DNA of 64,000 nt, from assembly GCA_963522175.1 (NCBI GenBank), contig CAUQXC010000004.1, forward strand, positions 186,001-250,000. The letters are read 5' to 3'. The notes beneath the pieces are model-generated. The model saw only the letters and a list, made by a program, of their open reading frames with translations. It searched no databases and was not told the DNA's origin. The translations under genes and the position numbers were made by a program. Numbering within the stretch: the first letter of the stretch is position 1; each line of letters starts with the position of its first letter. This DNA is from CAKAHY01 sp963522175. Lineage in GTDB: Bacteria > Bacillota > Clostridia > Lachnospirales > Lachnospiraceae. This document shows positions 50,278-58,675 of the stretch, piece by piece.

Positions 50278-51003
50278 ATGAAAAAAATTATAGGCAGAAT
50301 ATTTTTATACGGCTGTATGGCAATGCTTCTACTTTCAGCTACGATTTTATACCGTAGGGATATAGAACAAGGTAAGCAAAGCCTACTTATAAAAAAGGAT
50401 ATAGAAGAAAAGCTGAGTTTGAAGAAAACTTTTTCGGAAGACATTGCTGATAAGGAAAAAGAAATATCAGACCTACAACTCGACCTGAAAAAAAGTGAGG
50501 ATGACATCCGGAATGCCCAAATAGAAATATATGAAATAGAGGATGTTAACTATAATATGATAATGGGTAAGTGGAGAATCCGTGAAGATGTTTTGTGGGG
50601 CTACATTAATATGAGGGACAGCTTGAAAGATTATGTAGGAAAAAATTTTTATCTTGATGAGCAAAAACTGATATTTGACGATACTGTTATTTTTAAATAC
50701 CCTATAAAATATAACATAGTTATGGTGCCGAAAGCGCAATGGGCAGAGTATTTGGAGAATACGATAGAGGGTGTGCCTGTCGAAGAAAGTCTCAAGGTTT
50801 TCGGCTCTACAGGTGAATACCATATAAGCTGTGAAATATCGGGAACCAAGCAACTGTCAGACTGCTTTAATATTGAAAGAATATATATAGTTGATGACTA
50901 TACCCTGATATTCAAGGTGAAAGAGGGGGGATTTTTAAAGGCGGAAAGGCTCGAATACATTGATGATTGGAAGAGGGATATAGATTTGCTTAGAGGATTA
51001 TAA
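50278..51003 (+). CDS. Protein B', second copy of membrane-anchored paralogue
   Basis: A 241-residue close paralogue of the protein at 45785, with the same start MKKIIGRIFLYG, coiled coil, MGKWRIREDV, KNFYLDEQKLIFDD, MVPKAQW, FGSTGEYH and YIVDDYTLIF. AAGGAGAG lies before the ATG. It follows A' by 19 bases and ends in the recurrent hairpin, repeating exactly the A-B-hairpin order found at 45-46.6 kb. Function unknown. Confidence 0.8.
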   Translation: MKKIIGRIFLYGCMAMLLLSATILYRRDIEQGKQSLLIKKDIEEKLSLKKTFSEDIADKEKEISDLQLDLKKSEDDIRNAQIEIYEIEDVNYNMIMGKWRIREDVLWGYINMRDSLKDYVGKNFYLDEQKLIFDDTVIFKYPIKYNIVMVPKAQWAEYLENTIEGVPVEESLKVFGSTGEYHISCEISGTKQLSDCFNIERIYIVDDYTLIFKVKEGGFLKAERLEYIDDWKRDIDLLRGL

Positions 51004-51018
51004 ACCTTGCGCTTTTCA

Positions 51019-51068
51019 AAGGGGGTGTTACAAGGTCATCGGAAACAGATGATTTTGTAACACTCCTT
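51019..51068 (+). terminator. Recurrent hairpin, copy 3
   Basis: AAGGGGGTGTTACAA pairs with TTGTAACACTCCTT (one G-U pair, one end base unpaired) and runs into ATTTTTG. It ends the second A-B pair and the whole repeat region. Of 51069-51184 only a TAGTTTAAACTA palindrome (51110-51121) stands out. Confidence 0.8.
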
Positions 51069-51184
51069 ATTTTTGTAATAAAAACTTTCGCTTTACTATG
51101 CGGACAATGTAGTTTAAACTAAAGTGGGGAAGTAAGATATTATGAAAGATATCATTTACGGATTTTATTACAGGAAAGGTATAT

Positions 51185-52594
51185 ATGGACAAGATAGACA
51201 AGGACACGGAATTTACAAGACCCGACGACGAAAATAACAAAACTCAAAAAATATGCTATGTTTGCAGGAGACCCGAATCGGAAGTCGGAAAAATAATGAG
51301 GATGCCGGGGAATATGCAGGTATGCCCGTCTTGCCTACAGCTTGCTTTTGACAATATAAACAATATAAATACTGTAAGCAATAATAAGGCGGACAACATA
51401 AGAAACATTCCCTTTATGAATTTTGATGTATCTAATATTAATTTTGAAGATATAAACAGACTGTTCTCAAAAAATACGGGGAACGAAGAGGAGACAAAAA
51501 AAGAAAAAAAAGAAAAGCTATCCCTTACAATGGCTGATGTACCCGCCCCTCATAAGCTTAAGGAGATGCTTGACGAGTATGTTATAGGGCAGGAAAAAGC
51601 GAAAAAGATTATTTCCGTTGCGGTTTATAATCATTATAAAAGGATATTGCACGGTAGCGGTAAAGATAAGGATACCCTTAAGATAGAAAAGTCAAATATT
51701 CTTATGTTGGGTCCGACAGGCTCAGGAAAAACATACTTGGTTAAGACCTTGGCAAATATACTTAAGGTACCTCTTGCCATAGCGGATGCAACTTCGCTTA
51801 CGGAGGCGGGCTATATAGGAGATGACATCGAAAGCGTGTTGTCAAAGCTTTTGTCGGCTGCCGACGGCGATGTGGACAGAGCTCAGTCAGGTATAGTCTT
51901 TATAGATGAGATTGATAAAATAGCCAAAAAAGCCAACACGAAAAGCAGGGATGTAAGCGGAGAAAGTGTGCAGCAGGAGCTTTTAAAGCTTTTGGAAGGA
52001 AGTAAGGTGGATGTCCCTGTCGGAGGAAATCAGAAAAATGTGCTTACTCCTATGACAAGTGTGAATACGGACAATATACTTTTTATCTGCGGAGGAGCCT
52101 TTCCAGATTTGGAAGAAATAATAAAAGAAAGATTAAGTAACAAATCAAGCATGGGCTTTAATTCAAGCCTTAAGGAAGATATCGGTAAAAAAGAAGATCT
52201 GTTTTCCGAGGTTGATACCGAAGACTTGCGAAAGTTCGGTATGATACCGGAGTTTTTGGGAAGACTTCCTATAGTTGCGAGCCTTTCGAAGCTTGATGAA
52301 AAAGCTCTCGTTAAAGTTTTAAAGGAGCCTAAAAACGCTATATTAAAGCAATATATAGGCTTGCTGGAGTTTGATGAGGTCAAACTTGAATTTGAGGATG
52401 AGGCATTGCTTCGGATTGCCGGAAAAGCTTTGGAAAAAGGCACGGGTGCAAGGGCTTTAAGAGCTATACTCGAAGAAATAATGCTTGATATCATGTATGA
52501 AGTTCCGAAAGACAGCAATATAAGCAGTGTTATTGTAACAAAAGAGTATATAACGGGAGAGGGTTCTCCTAAAATAGAGTTCAGGAGTGTATAA
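51185..52594 (+). CDS. Divergent ClpX-like AAA+ unfoldase
   Basis: A 469-residue protein. The N-terminal zinc-binding domain is present (Cys24, Cys27, Cys47, Cys50), then an Asn-rich linker and the ClpX AAA+ core: GPTGSGKTYL (Walker A, near 177), GIVFIDEIDK (Walker B, near 237) and arginine-rich GTGARALRAILEEI. The pore loop reads GYIG rather than GYVG. The ClpP-docking tripeptide (I/L-G-F in normal ClpX) reads MGF in SSMGFNSS, and the usual RRIGKK context before it is lost. It is therefore probably a paralogue, whose ClpP binding is uncertain. Translation is coupled to the signal peptidase-like gene by a one-base overlap. Confidence 0.88.
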   Translation: MDKIDKDTEFTRPDDENNKTQKICYVCRRPESEVGKIMRMPGNMQVCPSCLQLAFDNINNINTVSNNKADNIRNIPFMNFDVSNINFEDINRLFSKNTGNEEETKKEKKEKLSLTMADVPAPHKLKEMLDEYVIGQEKAKKIISVAVYNHYKRILHGSGKDKDTLKIEKSNILMLGPTGSGKTYLVKTLANILKVPLAIADATSLTEAGYIGDDIESVLSKLLSAADGDVDRAQSGIVFIDEIDKIAKKANTKSRDVSGESVQQELLKLLEGSKVDVPVGGNQKNVLTPMTSVNTDNILFICGGAFPDLEEIIKERLSNKSSMGFNSSLKEDIGKKEDLFSEVDTEDLRKFGMIPEFLGRLPIVASLSKLDEKALVKVLKEPKNAILKQYIGLLEFDEVKLEFEDEALLRIAGKALEKGTGARALRAILEEIMLDIMYEVPKDSNISSVIVTKEYITGEGSPKIEFRSV

Positions 52595-53061
52595 TGAAAT
52601 ACCTAAAGTATATTTTACTTATAGTTTCTCTTGCATTTTTAGATATATTTATCAAAAATAAGATTGAAAATAATTTTGAGGAAATGCTTGACCTATATCA
52701 AAATAAGCCGATAAGTAAATTTATAAGCTTGCACAGGCTTCATAATGAAGGCTTTCCTTTCGGAAAGCTCGGCAGGCATAAAAAAATCGTGAAATATCTT
52801 CCTTTATTTATAAGCATTTATATTGCGGCTAAGTTTATAAGCCTCATAAATATCAAATCCAAGGGCTTGCAGGCTTTTTCCCTCGCTCTTGTAATAGCGG
52901 GAGCCGTAAGCAATATTCGTGACAGATTTAAGTATTCTTATGTTGTGGATTATTTCAGCTTTAAGATCAAGGGGATTTCCGATATAGTATTTAATTTAGG
53001 TGATTTATATATTGCCGTCGGCAGTATATTGTATGCATTGGGAGGTATTATCTTTGGATAG
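52594..53061 (+). CDS. Divergent signal peptidase II-like membrane protein
   Basis: A 155-residue protein with four membrane segments. It has LspA landmarks: HNEGFPFG after the first loop, VIAGAVSNIRDRF (normally GAxGNxxDR), VVDYFSF and FNLGD; the last two carry the pair of catalytic Asp residues (normally VVDF and FNxAD). LspA cuts lipoprotein signal peptides after lipid attachment. The changes at usually strict positions suggest a second, specialised copy. It overlaps the ClpX-like gene by one base and the next gene by 8. Confidence 0.72.
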   Translation: MKYLKYILLIVSLAFLDIFIKNKIENNFEEMLDLYQNKPISKFISLHRLHNEGFPFGKLGRHKKIVKYLPLFISIYIAAKFISLINIKSKGLQAFSLALVIAGAVSNIRDRFKYSYVVDYFSFKIKGISDIVFNLGDLYIAVGSILYALGGIIFG

Positions 53062-54298
53062 CGGTGATATAGCGGGTCTGTCGTTTTTAGTATTTTTTAT
53101 ATTGATGTCCGCGTTCTTTTCTTCTGCGGAAACGGCACTTATGACGGTGAGTAATATAAGACTCAGAACTCTTGCTCAAAGCGGCAGGAAAAATGCTTTG
53201 ATTTTACTTAAAATATTGGACAAAAAGGAAAAAATGCTGTCGGCAATACTTATAGGCAACAATATTGTAAATCTTTCCGCCTCGGCTCTTGCTACGAGCC
53301 TGAGTATAAAATTATGGGGAGATTATGCTGTCGGTCTTGCTACGGGTGTCTTAACTTTGCTTGTTTTGGTATTCGGTGAGATAAGTCCCAAAACCTTGGC
53401 AAGCAGATACTCCGAGGACTTGGCTATGTTCTATGCAAAGCCTATATATGCGCTGATGTTTATTTTGACGCCATTGATCTTTTTGGTGAATATATTTGCC
53501 GGTGCCGTTCTGTTCTTATTCGGAGCGAATACGAGAAGCTCAAAAGAGCATATTACGGAAGAAGAAATAAGAACCATTGTGGATGTGGGTCATGAAGAGG
53601 GTATACTCGAAAATGAAGAAAGAAAGATGATAAACAATGTGTTTGATTTCGGAGATACCATAGTAAGGGATGTCATGACGCCCAGAATTGACATGGTTGC
53701 AATAGATATAACTGCGGATTTTGACGAGCTTATAAGCTTATATAGGCAGGAGCAGTATACAAGAATACCCGTTTATGAAGAAAGTACGGATAATATCGTG
53801 GGTATTATAAATGTTAAGGATCTGCTGCTCAACGACAATAAAAAGGATTTCAAGATAAAGGATATACTGAGGGAGCCTTTGTTTACATACGAGCACCAAA
53901 GTCTTGCAAAGCTTTTTATGGAGATGAAGAAAAATTTTCACAATATAGTGATAGTGCTTGACGAATACGGTACCGCCGCAGGGCTTTTAACTTTGGAGGA
54001 CATACTGGAGGAGATATTCGGAGATATAAGAGATGAGTATGATAGGGATGAGGAAGAGAGCATAAAAAAGCTTGGAGAAAAGGAATATTTAGTGGATGCT
54101 TCAATGAAACTGGGAGATATAAATGAATACTTCAATATAGATTTAAGCTCCGAGGACTATGAAAGCATAGGCGGTCTGGTTCTTGAAAAGCTGGGACACC
54201 TGCCGGAAGAAAATGAGGAGCTTGAAGTATCCGATATCAGGATAAAGGTTGAAAAGATGGCTAAAAATCGTATAGATACTTTGAGGCTGTACCTGTAA
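53054..54298 (+). CDS. CNNM/CorC-family membrane protein with CBS pair
   Basis: A 414-residue protein: CNNM (DUF21) membrane domain with SAFFSSAETALMTVS, then two CBS domains (VMTPRIDMVAID, and EYGTAAGLLTLEDILEEIFG) and a C-terminal CorC/HlyC domain. These proteins move or sense magnesium or other cations. TTG at 53054 is the best start: GGAGG lies 8 bases before it and the N-terminus then begins right before the first helix; no ATG fits. It overlaps the end of the signal peptidase-like gene by 8 bases, so the three genes form one unit. Confidence 0.9.
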   Translation: MDSGDIAGLSFLVFFILMSAFFSSAETALMTVSNIRLRTLAQSGRKNALILLKILDKKEKMLSAILIGNNIVNLSASALATSLSIKLWGDYAVGLATGVLTLLVLVFGEISPKTLASRYSEDLAMFYAKPIYALMFILTPLIFLVNIFAGAVLFLFGANTRSSKEHITEEEIRTIVDVGHEEGILENEERKMINNVFDFGDTIVRDVMTPRIDMVAIDITADFDELISLYRQEQYTRIPVYEESTDNIVGIINVKDLLLNDNKKDFKIKDILREPLFTYEHQSLAKLFMEMKKNFHNIVIVLDEYGTAAGLLTLEDILEEIFGDIRDEYDRDEEESIKKLGEKEYLVDASMKLGDINEYFNIDLSSEDYESIGGLVLEKLGHLPEENEELEVSDIRIKVEKMAKNRIDTLRLYL

Positions 54299-54319
54299 AT
54301 CTGTCCGAAAGGAGGTTTT

Positions 54320-55888
54320 ATGAGTTCTAAAGTAAAGACGTCGGAAAAAAGAGGAGATTCCAAAAACAGTGTGGCAAGACTTTTGTTTGTACTTGTAGCT
54401 TTGATTATACAGTTTATCTGGTTCATGTATGTTGTAGTAAGAATCAGCGGTAAATATTCGTGGATATCGGGGCTTATAAGTGTGCTTGCGGCTGTTATAG
54501 TCATTGCCATATACAATTCCGAAGAAATTGCAAACATAAAGCTTCCTTGGACTATACTTATTTTAATGTTTCCCTTGCCGGGACTGGTGCTGTATTTTAT
54601 GGTACATTTATCCGGAACGACAAGGTATGTAAAGAAGAGATTGAGGCTTTCCGTAGAAAAATGTTCCTCTCATCTTATAAGAAATATGGATACCGAAAAG
54701 GACTTGTACGAGATTGATAAAGGCATATACAATATAAGCAATTATATTCAAAGATACTCAAACTATCCCGTGTATGTAAATACGGATGTGGAGTATTTTG
54801 CGGATACAAAGCTTGCACTTAAAAGTTTGATTGAAAAGCTTAAATCTGCGAAGGACTTTATTTTTATGTGCTATTTTGCCATTCAGGATGCGAGTGTTTT
54901 TTCGGAAATATATGAGGTGCTTGTTCAAAAAGTTTCGGAGGGAGTTGAGGTAAGGATATTCTATGACGATATAGGAAGTGTCGGTTTTTTGGATAACAGA
55001 TATTTCATAAAAAAATTGAAGGAAGCGGGAATGGATTGTAGGGTGTTTAACCCCGTAATACCGATTTTCAGCCTGCTTTACAACAACAGAGACCACAGAA
55101 AAATAACCGTAATAGACGGGAAAACAGCTTTTACGGGAGGCTATAATATAGCCGATGAATATTTTAATATCGTAAAGCCCTACGGAGAATGGAAGGACAG
55201 CGGAGTGATGCTGGAGGGAGAAGCGGTGCGAAGCCTTACAGCCATATTTCTTGAAAATTGGAATGCCGCAGACAGAAAGCTTGACATAGCAAAGATAAAT
55301 GACAGCAAATATTTTCCGAGATTTAAGTATGAGGCAGGAGAAAAGGTTTTCATACATGCCTATGCCGATTCTCCGCTTGAGAAAGAGGAACTGGCTGAAA
55401 ACATATATATCAGTATAATCAGTCAGGCTAAGGACTATGTATACATAATGACGCCTTATCTTATTATTACGGATGTGATGAAGCATGCCCTTACTATGGC
55501 AGCAAAAAGAGGTGTGGATGTAAGAATTGTTACTCCCGGAATACCCGATAAAAGAATCATATACAGATTGACGCGTTCTTTTTACAGTGTGCTTGTAAAA
55601 GTGGGCGTTAAAATATACGAATATACACCGGGCTTTTGTCATGCCAAGCAGATGGTTTCGGATGATAAGATAGCCGTATGCGGAACAATAAATTTTGACT
55701 ACAGAAGCCTGTACCTGAATTTTGAAAATGCGGTTATGTTTACGGATTCCAAGGCCTTACGGGATATGAAGGAAGATTTTTTTGCAACATTTAAGATAAG
55801 CAATCATGTCAGCAGAAAATATGCAAATCTTTCCGCACCGAAGACGGCATTTGATGCTATACTGAGATTGTTTGCACCGCTTTTATAA
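54320..55888 (+). CDS. cls: Cardiolipin synthase (phospholipase D family)
   Basis: A 522-residue membrane enzyme: two N-terminal helices (about 16-35 and 42-62, with a third near 75), then two phospholipase D motifs, HRKITVID (H-x-K-x4-D) followed by FTGGYN, and HAKQMVSD followed by GTINFDYRS. It joins two phosphatidylglycerol molecules into cardiolipin. AAAGGAGG precedes the ATG. The gene is 21 bases after the CNNM gene and is followed by a bidirectional terminator. Confidence 0.93.
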   Translation: MSSKVKTSEKRGDSKNSVARLLFVLVALIIQFIWFMYVVVRISGKYSWISGLISVLAAVIVIAIYNSEEIANIKLPWTILILMFPLPGLVLYFMVHLSGTTRYVKKRLRLSVEKCSSHLIRNMDTEKDLYEIDKGIYNISNYIQRYSNYPVYVNTDVEYFADTKLALKSLIEKLKSAKDFIFMCYFAIQDASVFSEIYEVLVQKVSEGVEVRIFYDDIGSVGFLDNRYFIKKLKEAGMDCRVFNPVIPIFSLLYNNRDHRKITVIDGKTAFTGGYNIADEYFNIVKPYGEWKDSGVMLEGEAVRSLTAIFLENWNAADRKLDIAKINDSKYFPRFKYEAGEKVFIHAYADSPLEKEELAENIYISIISQAKDYVYIMTPYLIITDVMKHALTMAAKRGVDVRIVTPGIPDKRIIYRLTRSFYSVLVKVGVKIYEYTPGFCHAKQMVSDDKIAVCGTINFDYRSLYLNFENAVMFTDSKALRDMKEDFFATFKISNHVSRKYANLSAPKTAFDAILRLFAPLL

Positions 55889-55932
55889 ATGAATCGAATT
55901 TTAAAAGAGGATTAGGAAGAACTTTATAAAAA

Positions 55933-55987
55933 AGGATGTGAAAGGATACCCCTCGTTTTTAAGGAGTATCTCCACATCCTATTTTTT
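55933..55987. terminator. Bidirectional terminator between cls and the CitE-like gene
   Basis: AGGATGTG pairs with CACATCCT, with an inner GGATAC/GTATCT stem, and is followed by ATTTTTTA on the plus strand; AAAAAA before it serves the minus strand. Confidence 0.82.
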
Positions 55988-56006
55988 ACTTATTTATTTT
56001 GTCCGT

Positions 56007-56969
56007 TTAACCTTCGGTGCCGTAAACCTCCGACAGGAACAAAATTTTTCTTGCCCAGTTTTCATGGACATTTTTTTCGTTCATTCTCTCTCCGGCACAA
56101 TCCTTTGAAACGAGTGAGGCATTAGCTTCATCCCACGAAAGTATCTGCTTTGCGGCGCTTAAATCTTTAAGACTCACGGAATAAGCCTTATTCACAAGAT
56201 CTATCTGTTTAGGGTGTATAACGGTTTTACCGACGAAACCGCACAGGCGATCCTCAGCCAACTCGTTTAACATACCTTGTTCCCAGTTATCACCGTCAAA
56301 ATACTCCCATACAGGTCCGGAAACCACATAATCACGGGAATAAACACTTATAATATCCGATAAAATATTGGAAATGGGCTTAATGCTGTGAATGGTCTGG
56401 GTGCTGCTTCGTCTGAAACCGTAAACGTTACAGAGGTCGTTTCCGCCCACTCGAATGTTAAGTACACATTCCTTAATTTCTTCTATACAATCTTTAAGAG
56501 TATAAAGAGAGTCGTACCTTTTTCTTAAGTCGGTCAATTCCGCATTTTCGTATATAGGCATGACATATATTCTTTTATCCGAAGAAGAATTTATTTCAAT
56601 ACTCGCATTTACATAGTCTTTTACATTGGCAAGAGAAAATTTCGGTAAAATAAAACCTGATATAATCTCTCGGAAAGGAGAAAGAATTTTATATAAATGC
56701 AGCATCTGTTGTGGAGTTCTGATACGGATAAATATCTTTGGAAGATAAAACTCTTTTTTATCGAGCATAGAATATATCTTAGAAAGCGATGAGTATAATA
56801 TTTCTTCTGCTTCATTTACAAATTTATCGGATATCGTGTCCTCGAGACAAAGGGCAAGGGAAAATTTATTTCCGAATTTATTGCTCACGATAGAGTCTGC
56901 AATACCGGCATTGTTCGCCGGATAATATAGGAGAGCTCCTACACTGTAGTATAAAGTGGAGTCATTCAT
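56007..56969 (-). CDS. CitE/HpcH-like C-C bond lyase of Ter loci
   Basis: A 320-residue TIM-barrel protein of the citrate lyase beta / HpcH type. SLALCLEDTI, IFIRIRTPQQM, IYVMPIYENAEL, LNIRVGGNDLCNVYG and GFVGKTVIHPKQIDLVN are the family landmarks (metal-binding Glu and Asp, and the HPxQ end). A stand-alone branch of this family (C-C_Bond_Lyase) is known from tellurite/stress Ter operons, matching the divergent genes here. ATG 56969 follows AGAAGGA; upstream residues to 57026 lie in the promoter. The substrate is unknown. Confidence 0.82.
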   Translation of the reverse strand: MNDSTLYYSVGALLYYPANNAGIADSIVSNKFGNKFSLALCLEDTISDKFVNEAEEILYSSLSKIYSMLDKKEFYLPKIFIRIRTPQQMLHLYKILSPFREIISGFILPKFSLANVKDYVNASIEINSSSDKRIYVMPIYENAELTDLRKRYDSLYTLKDCIEEIKECVLNIRVGGNDLCNVYGFRRSSTQTIHSIKPISNILSDIISVYSRDYVVSGPVWEYFDGDNWEQGMLNELAEDRLCGFVGKTVIHPKQIDLVNKAYSVSLKDLSAAKQILSWDEANASLVSKDCAGERMNEKNVHENWARKILFLSEVYGTEG

Positions 56970-57014
56970 ATGATTTTTGTTCCTTCTGCCAATATGATTT
57001 ATATATATAAAATT

Positions 57015-57023
57015 ATTATAACA
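57015..57023 (-). promoter_or_regulatory. Extended -10 promoter for the CitE-like gene
   Basis: On the minus strand TGTTATAAT (57023-57015) is an extended -10 element about 45 bases before the start codon. It faces the promoter of the divergent gene. Confidence 0.5.
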
Positions 57024-57053
57024 CAATAACTCATAGAAAAAAATAGAATATTA

Positions 57054-57062
57054 TGCTAAAAT
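57054..57062 (+). promoter_or_regulatory. Extended -10 promoter for the Ter-linked protease gene
   Basis: TGCTAAAAT (TG, one base, TAAAAT at 57057-57062) lies 34 bases before the start codon at 57097. Confidence 0.45.
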
Positions 57063-57096
57063 CAAAGAAAATTTAGTATATACGGCGGAAAAATAT

Positions 57097-58551
57097 ATGG
57101 GACTTAGTATAAGGCATAATACCATGAATGTGCATTCGGTATTAAGCTTTCAAAAGATAAAGGGAAATTTTGTTATGGGAAGTAAAAGCGTCCTGTTTAT
57201 AAGATTTTTGGGAGCGGATGCCGACTTTTTGAAAAATATTTTGGAAATGGACGAAACGCTTGCTCAGGAACTTAAGTATAAGAGAATAAACAGACTTCCG
57301 ATAATAGAAGAGTCGGATATAGACTTTTACAATAAAGCTTATGAGGCATGGAGTACGGGCGGTAGAAAGGAAGTGTTTATAAAGAGCACAAAAAACAATA
57401 AAGCCTTGGCGAACGTGTCGGGAGAAGCTCTTGATACGGTATGCAGGCTTTATGAAGCCGAGAAAAAGTTTGTAAGCCCGTCTATGGAGAAAAACTTCGT
57501 TATAAAGCTTTTAAAGTGGATTGATTGTGCTTTGGGAGAAGATTGTGACTGGAGTGAAAGAGCCTGCATTAAGCTTGTGGGAGTTAATGTAGACAAGCTT
57601 CAGGAATATTTATTTTATTATTTGATGACACTTCTCGGCTGTGATGTGGCCTTACTCGAAGTTGAGGGAGATTTAAGTGCAAGTAATAAAATACTGGAGC
57701 TTTCAAGTGTATGTAACTTGGGTGAATTTAAAAAAATGGATCTGCCGGAAGCTTCGATGCCGGAGGCTGCAAGAAATACCGGAACAAAAAACAATGAGAA
57801 TGACGACAGCAGGGAGGACAAAGTCTTACCAAAAGAGCAGAACGCTCTTCCGAGGCTTGTTATTCCGGCAAGGGAGCGAAGAAAATCTCCGCAAAAAGTC
57901 GAATCCAAGGTTCCGGATAAGCTACCCCCAAAATCTCCGGAAAGAGTTTACAATGAGGCTGTCGCTATGTCTTCTGCGCGGGAAAAGACTTACGAGGAGC
58001 TTGCCGCTCTTGCAAAGTCCGTCGTTATGATTTCGGTTTATGATAATACAAAAAAGATTGTGGCTACGGGCTCCGGAATAATGATAGGCAGGCAAGGATA
58101 TATACTTACCAACAATCATGTAATAAAAGGAGGCTTCTTTTTCGGCGTAAGGATAGAGGACGACAACGAGCTTTATAATACTTCCGATGTCATAAAATAT
58201 AATCATGATTTGGATCTTGCCGTTATCCGAATAGACAGATACTTGGAACCAATTCCGGTTTGTAGGGACAGCGTCGGGCTTTGCAGAGGACAGAAGGTTG
58301 TTGCAATAGGAAGTCCCTTAGGGCTTTTTAATTCCGTTTCCGACGGTATAATATCGGGCTTTCGAAGAATCGACAAGGCGGATATGATTCAATTTACGGC
58401 ACCTATATCCCACGGAAGCTCGGGAGGAGCCGTTCTCAATATGAAGGGTGAGGTTGTGGGAATAAGTACCGCCGGTATTGAAGAAGGACAAAATATAAAT
58501 CTGGCGGTTCATTATGAGCATATAAATCCTTTTATAAGAGGCTTTGTATAG
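57097..58551 (+). CDS. Trypsin-like serine protease with Ter-specific N-terminal domain
   Basis: A 484-residue protein with no signal peptide or PDZ domain. The N-terminal 200 residues (SVLFIRFLGADADFLKNIL, IKLLKWIDCAL, LLGCDVALLEVEGDL) resemble parts of the YceG-family protein two genes on: a helical part, then C-D-x-x-L-L-x-x-x-G-D. A charged linker (about 215-290) leads to a trypsin/HtrA-type domain with His341 (LTNNHVIKGG), Asp373 (DLDLAVIR) and Ser442 (SHGSSGGAV). A cytoplasmic protease in a Ter operon could process or sense partner proteins. Start 57097 or 57175 (MGSKSVLF) are both possible. Confidence 0.8.
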   Translation: MGLSIRHNTMNVHSVLSFQKIKGNFVMGSKSVLFIRFLGADADFLKNILEMDETLAQELKYKRINRLPIIEESDIDFYNKAYEAWSTGGRKEVFIKSTKNNKALANVSGEALDTVCRLYEAEKKFVSPSMEKNFVIKLLKWIDCALGEDCDWSERACIKLVGVNVDKLQEYLFYYLMTLLGCDVALLEVEGDLSASNKILELSSVCNLGEFKKMDLPEASMPEAARNTGTKNNENDDSREDKVLPKEQNALPRLVIPARERRKSPQKVESKVPDKLPPKSPERVYNEAVAMSSAREKTYEELAALAKSVVMISVYDNTKKIVATGSGIMIGRQGYILTNNHVIKGGFFFGVRIEDDNELYNTSDVIKYNHDLDLAVIRIDRYLEPIPVCRDSVGLCRGQKVVAIGSPLGLFNSVSDGIISGFRRIDKADMIQFTAPISHGSSGGAVLNMKGEVVGISTAGIEEGQNINLAVHYEHINPFIRGFV

Positions 58552-58580
58552 ATAACAGCTGTCAAAGTTTCAGTTTACTC

Positions 58581-58609
58581 TTTAAAATATCATAAAAGTT
58601 TTTTATAAT
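58581..58609 (+). promoter_or_regulatory. Possible promoter before the YceG-family gene
   Basis: TTTAAA (58581-58586) and TATAAT (58604-58609) are 17 bases apart, 67 bases before the start codon. Confidence 0.45.
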
Positions 58610-58675
58610 ATAAATAGAGCAAACAGTTTAACTATGAGAGTAAGAAGGGCAAAAATAATATTTTAAGGTGAATGT

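Noticed and set aside
51141..51236. 31-codon frame before the ClpX-like gene, a possible leader peptide
   Set aside because: It overlaps the real gene start, has biased Arg/Lys content at the end and no attenuator structure follows.
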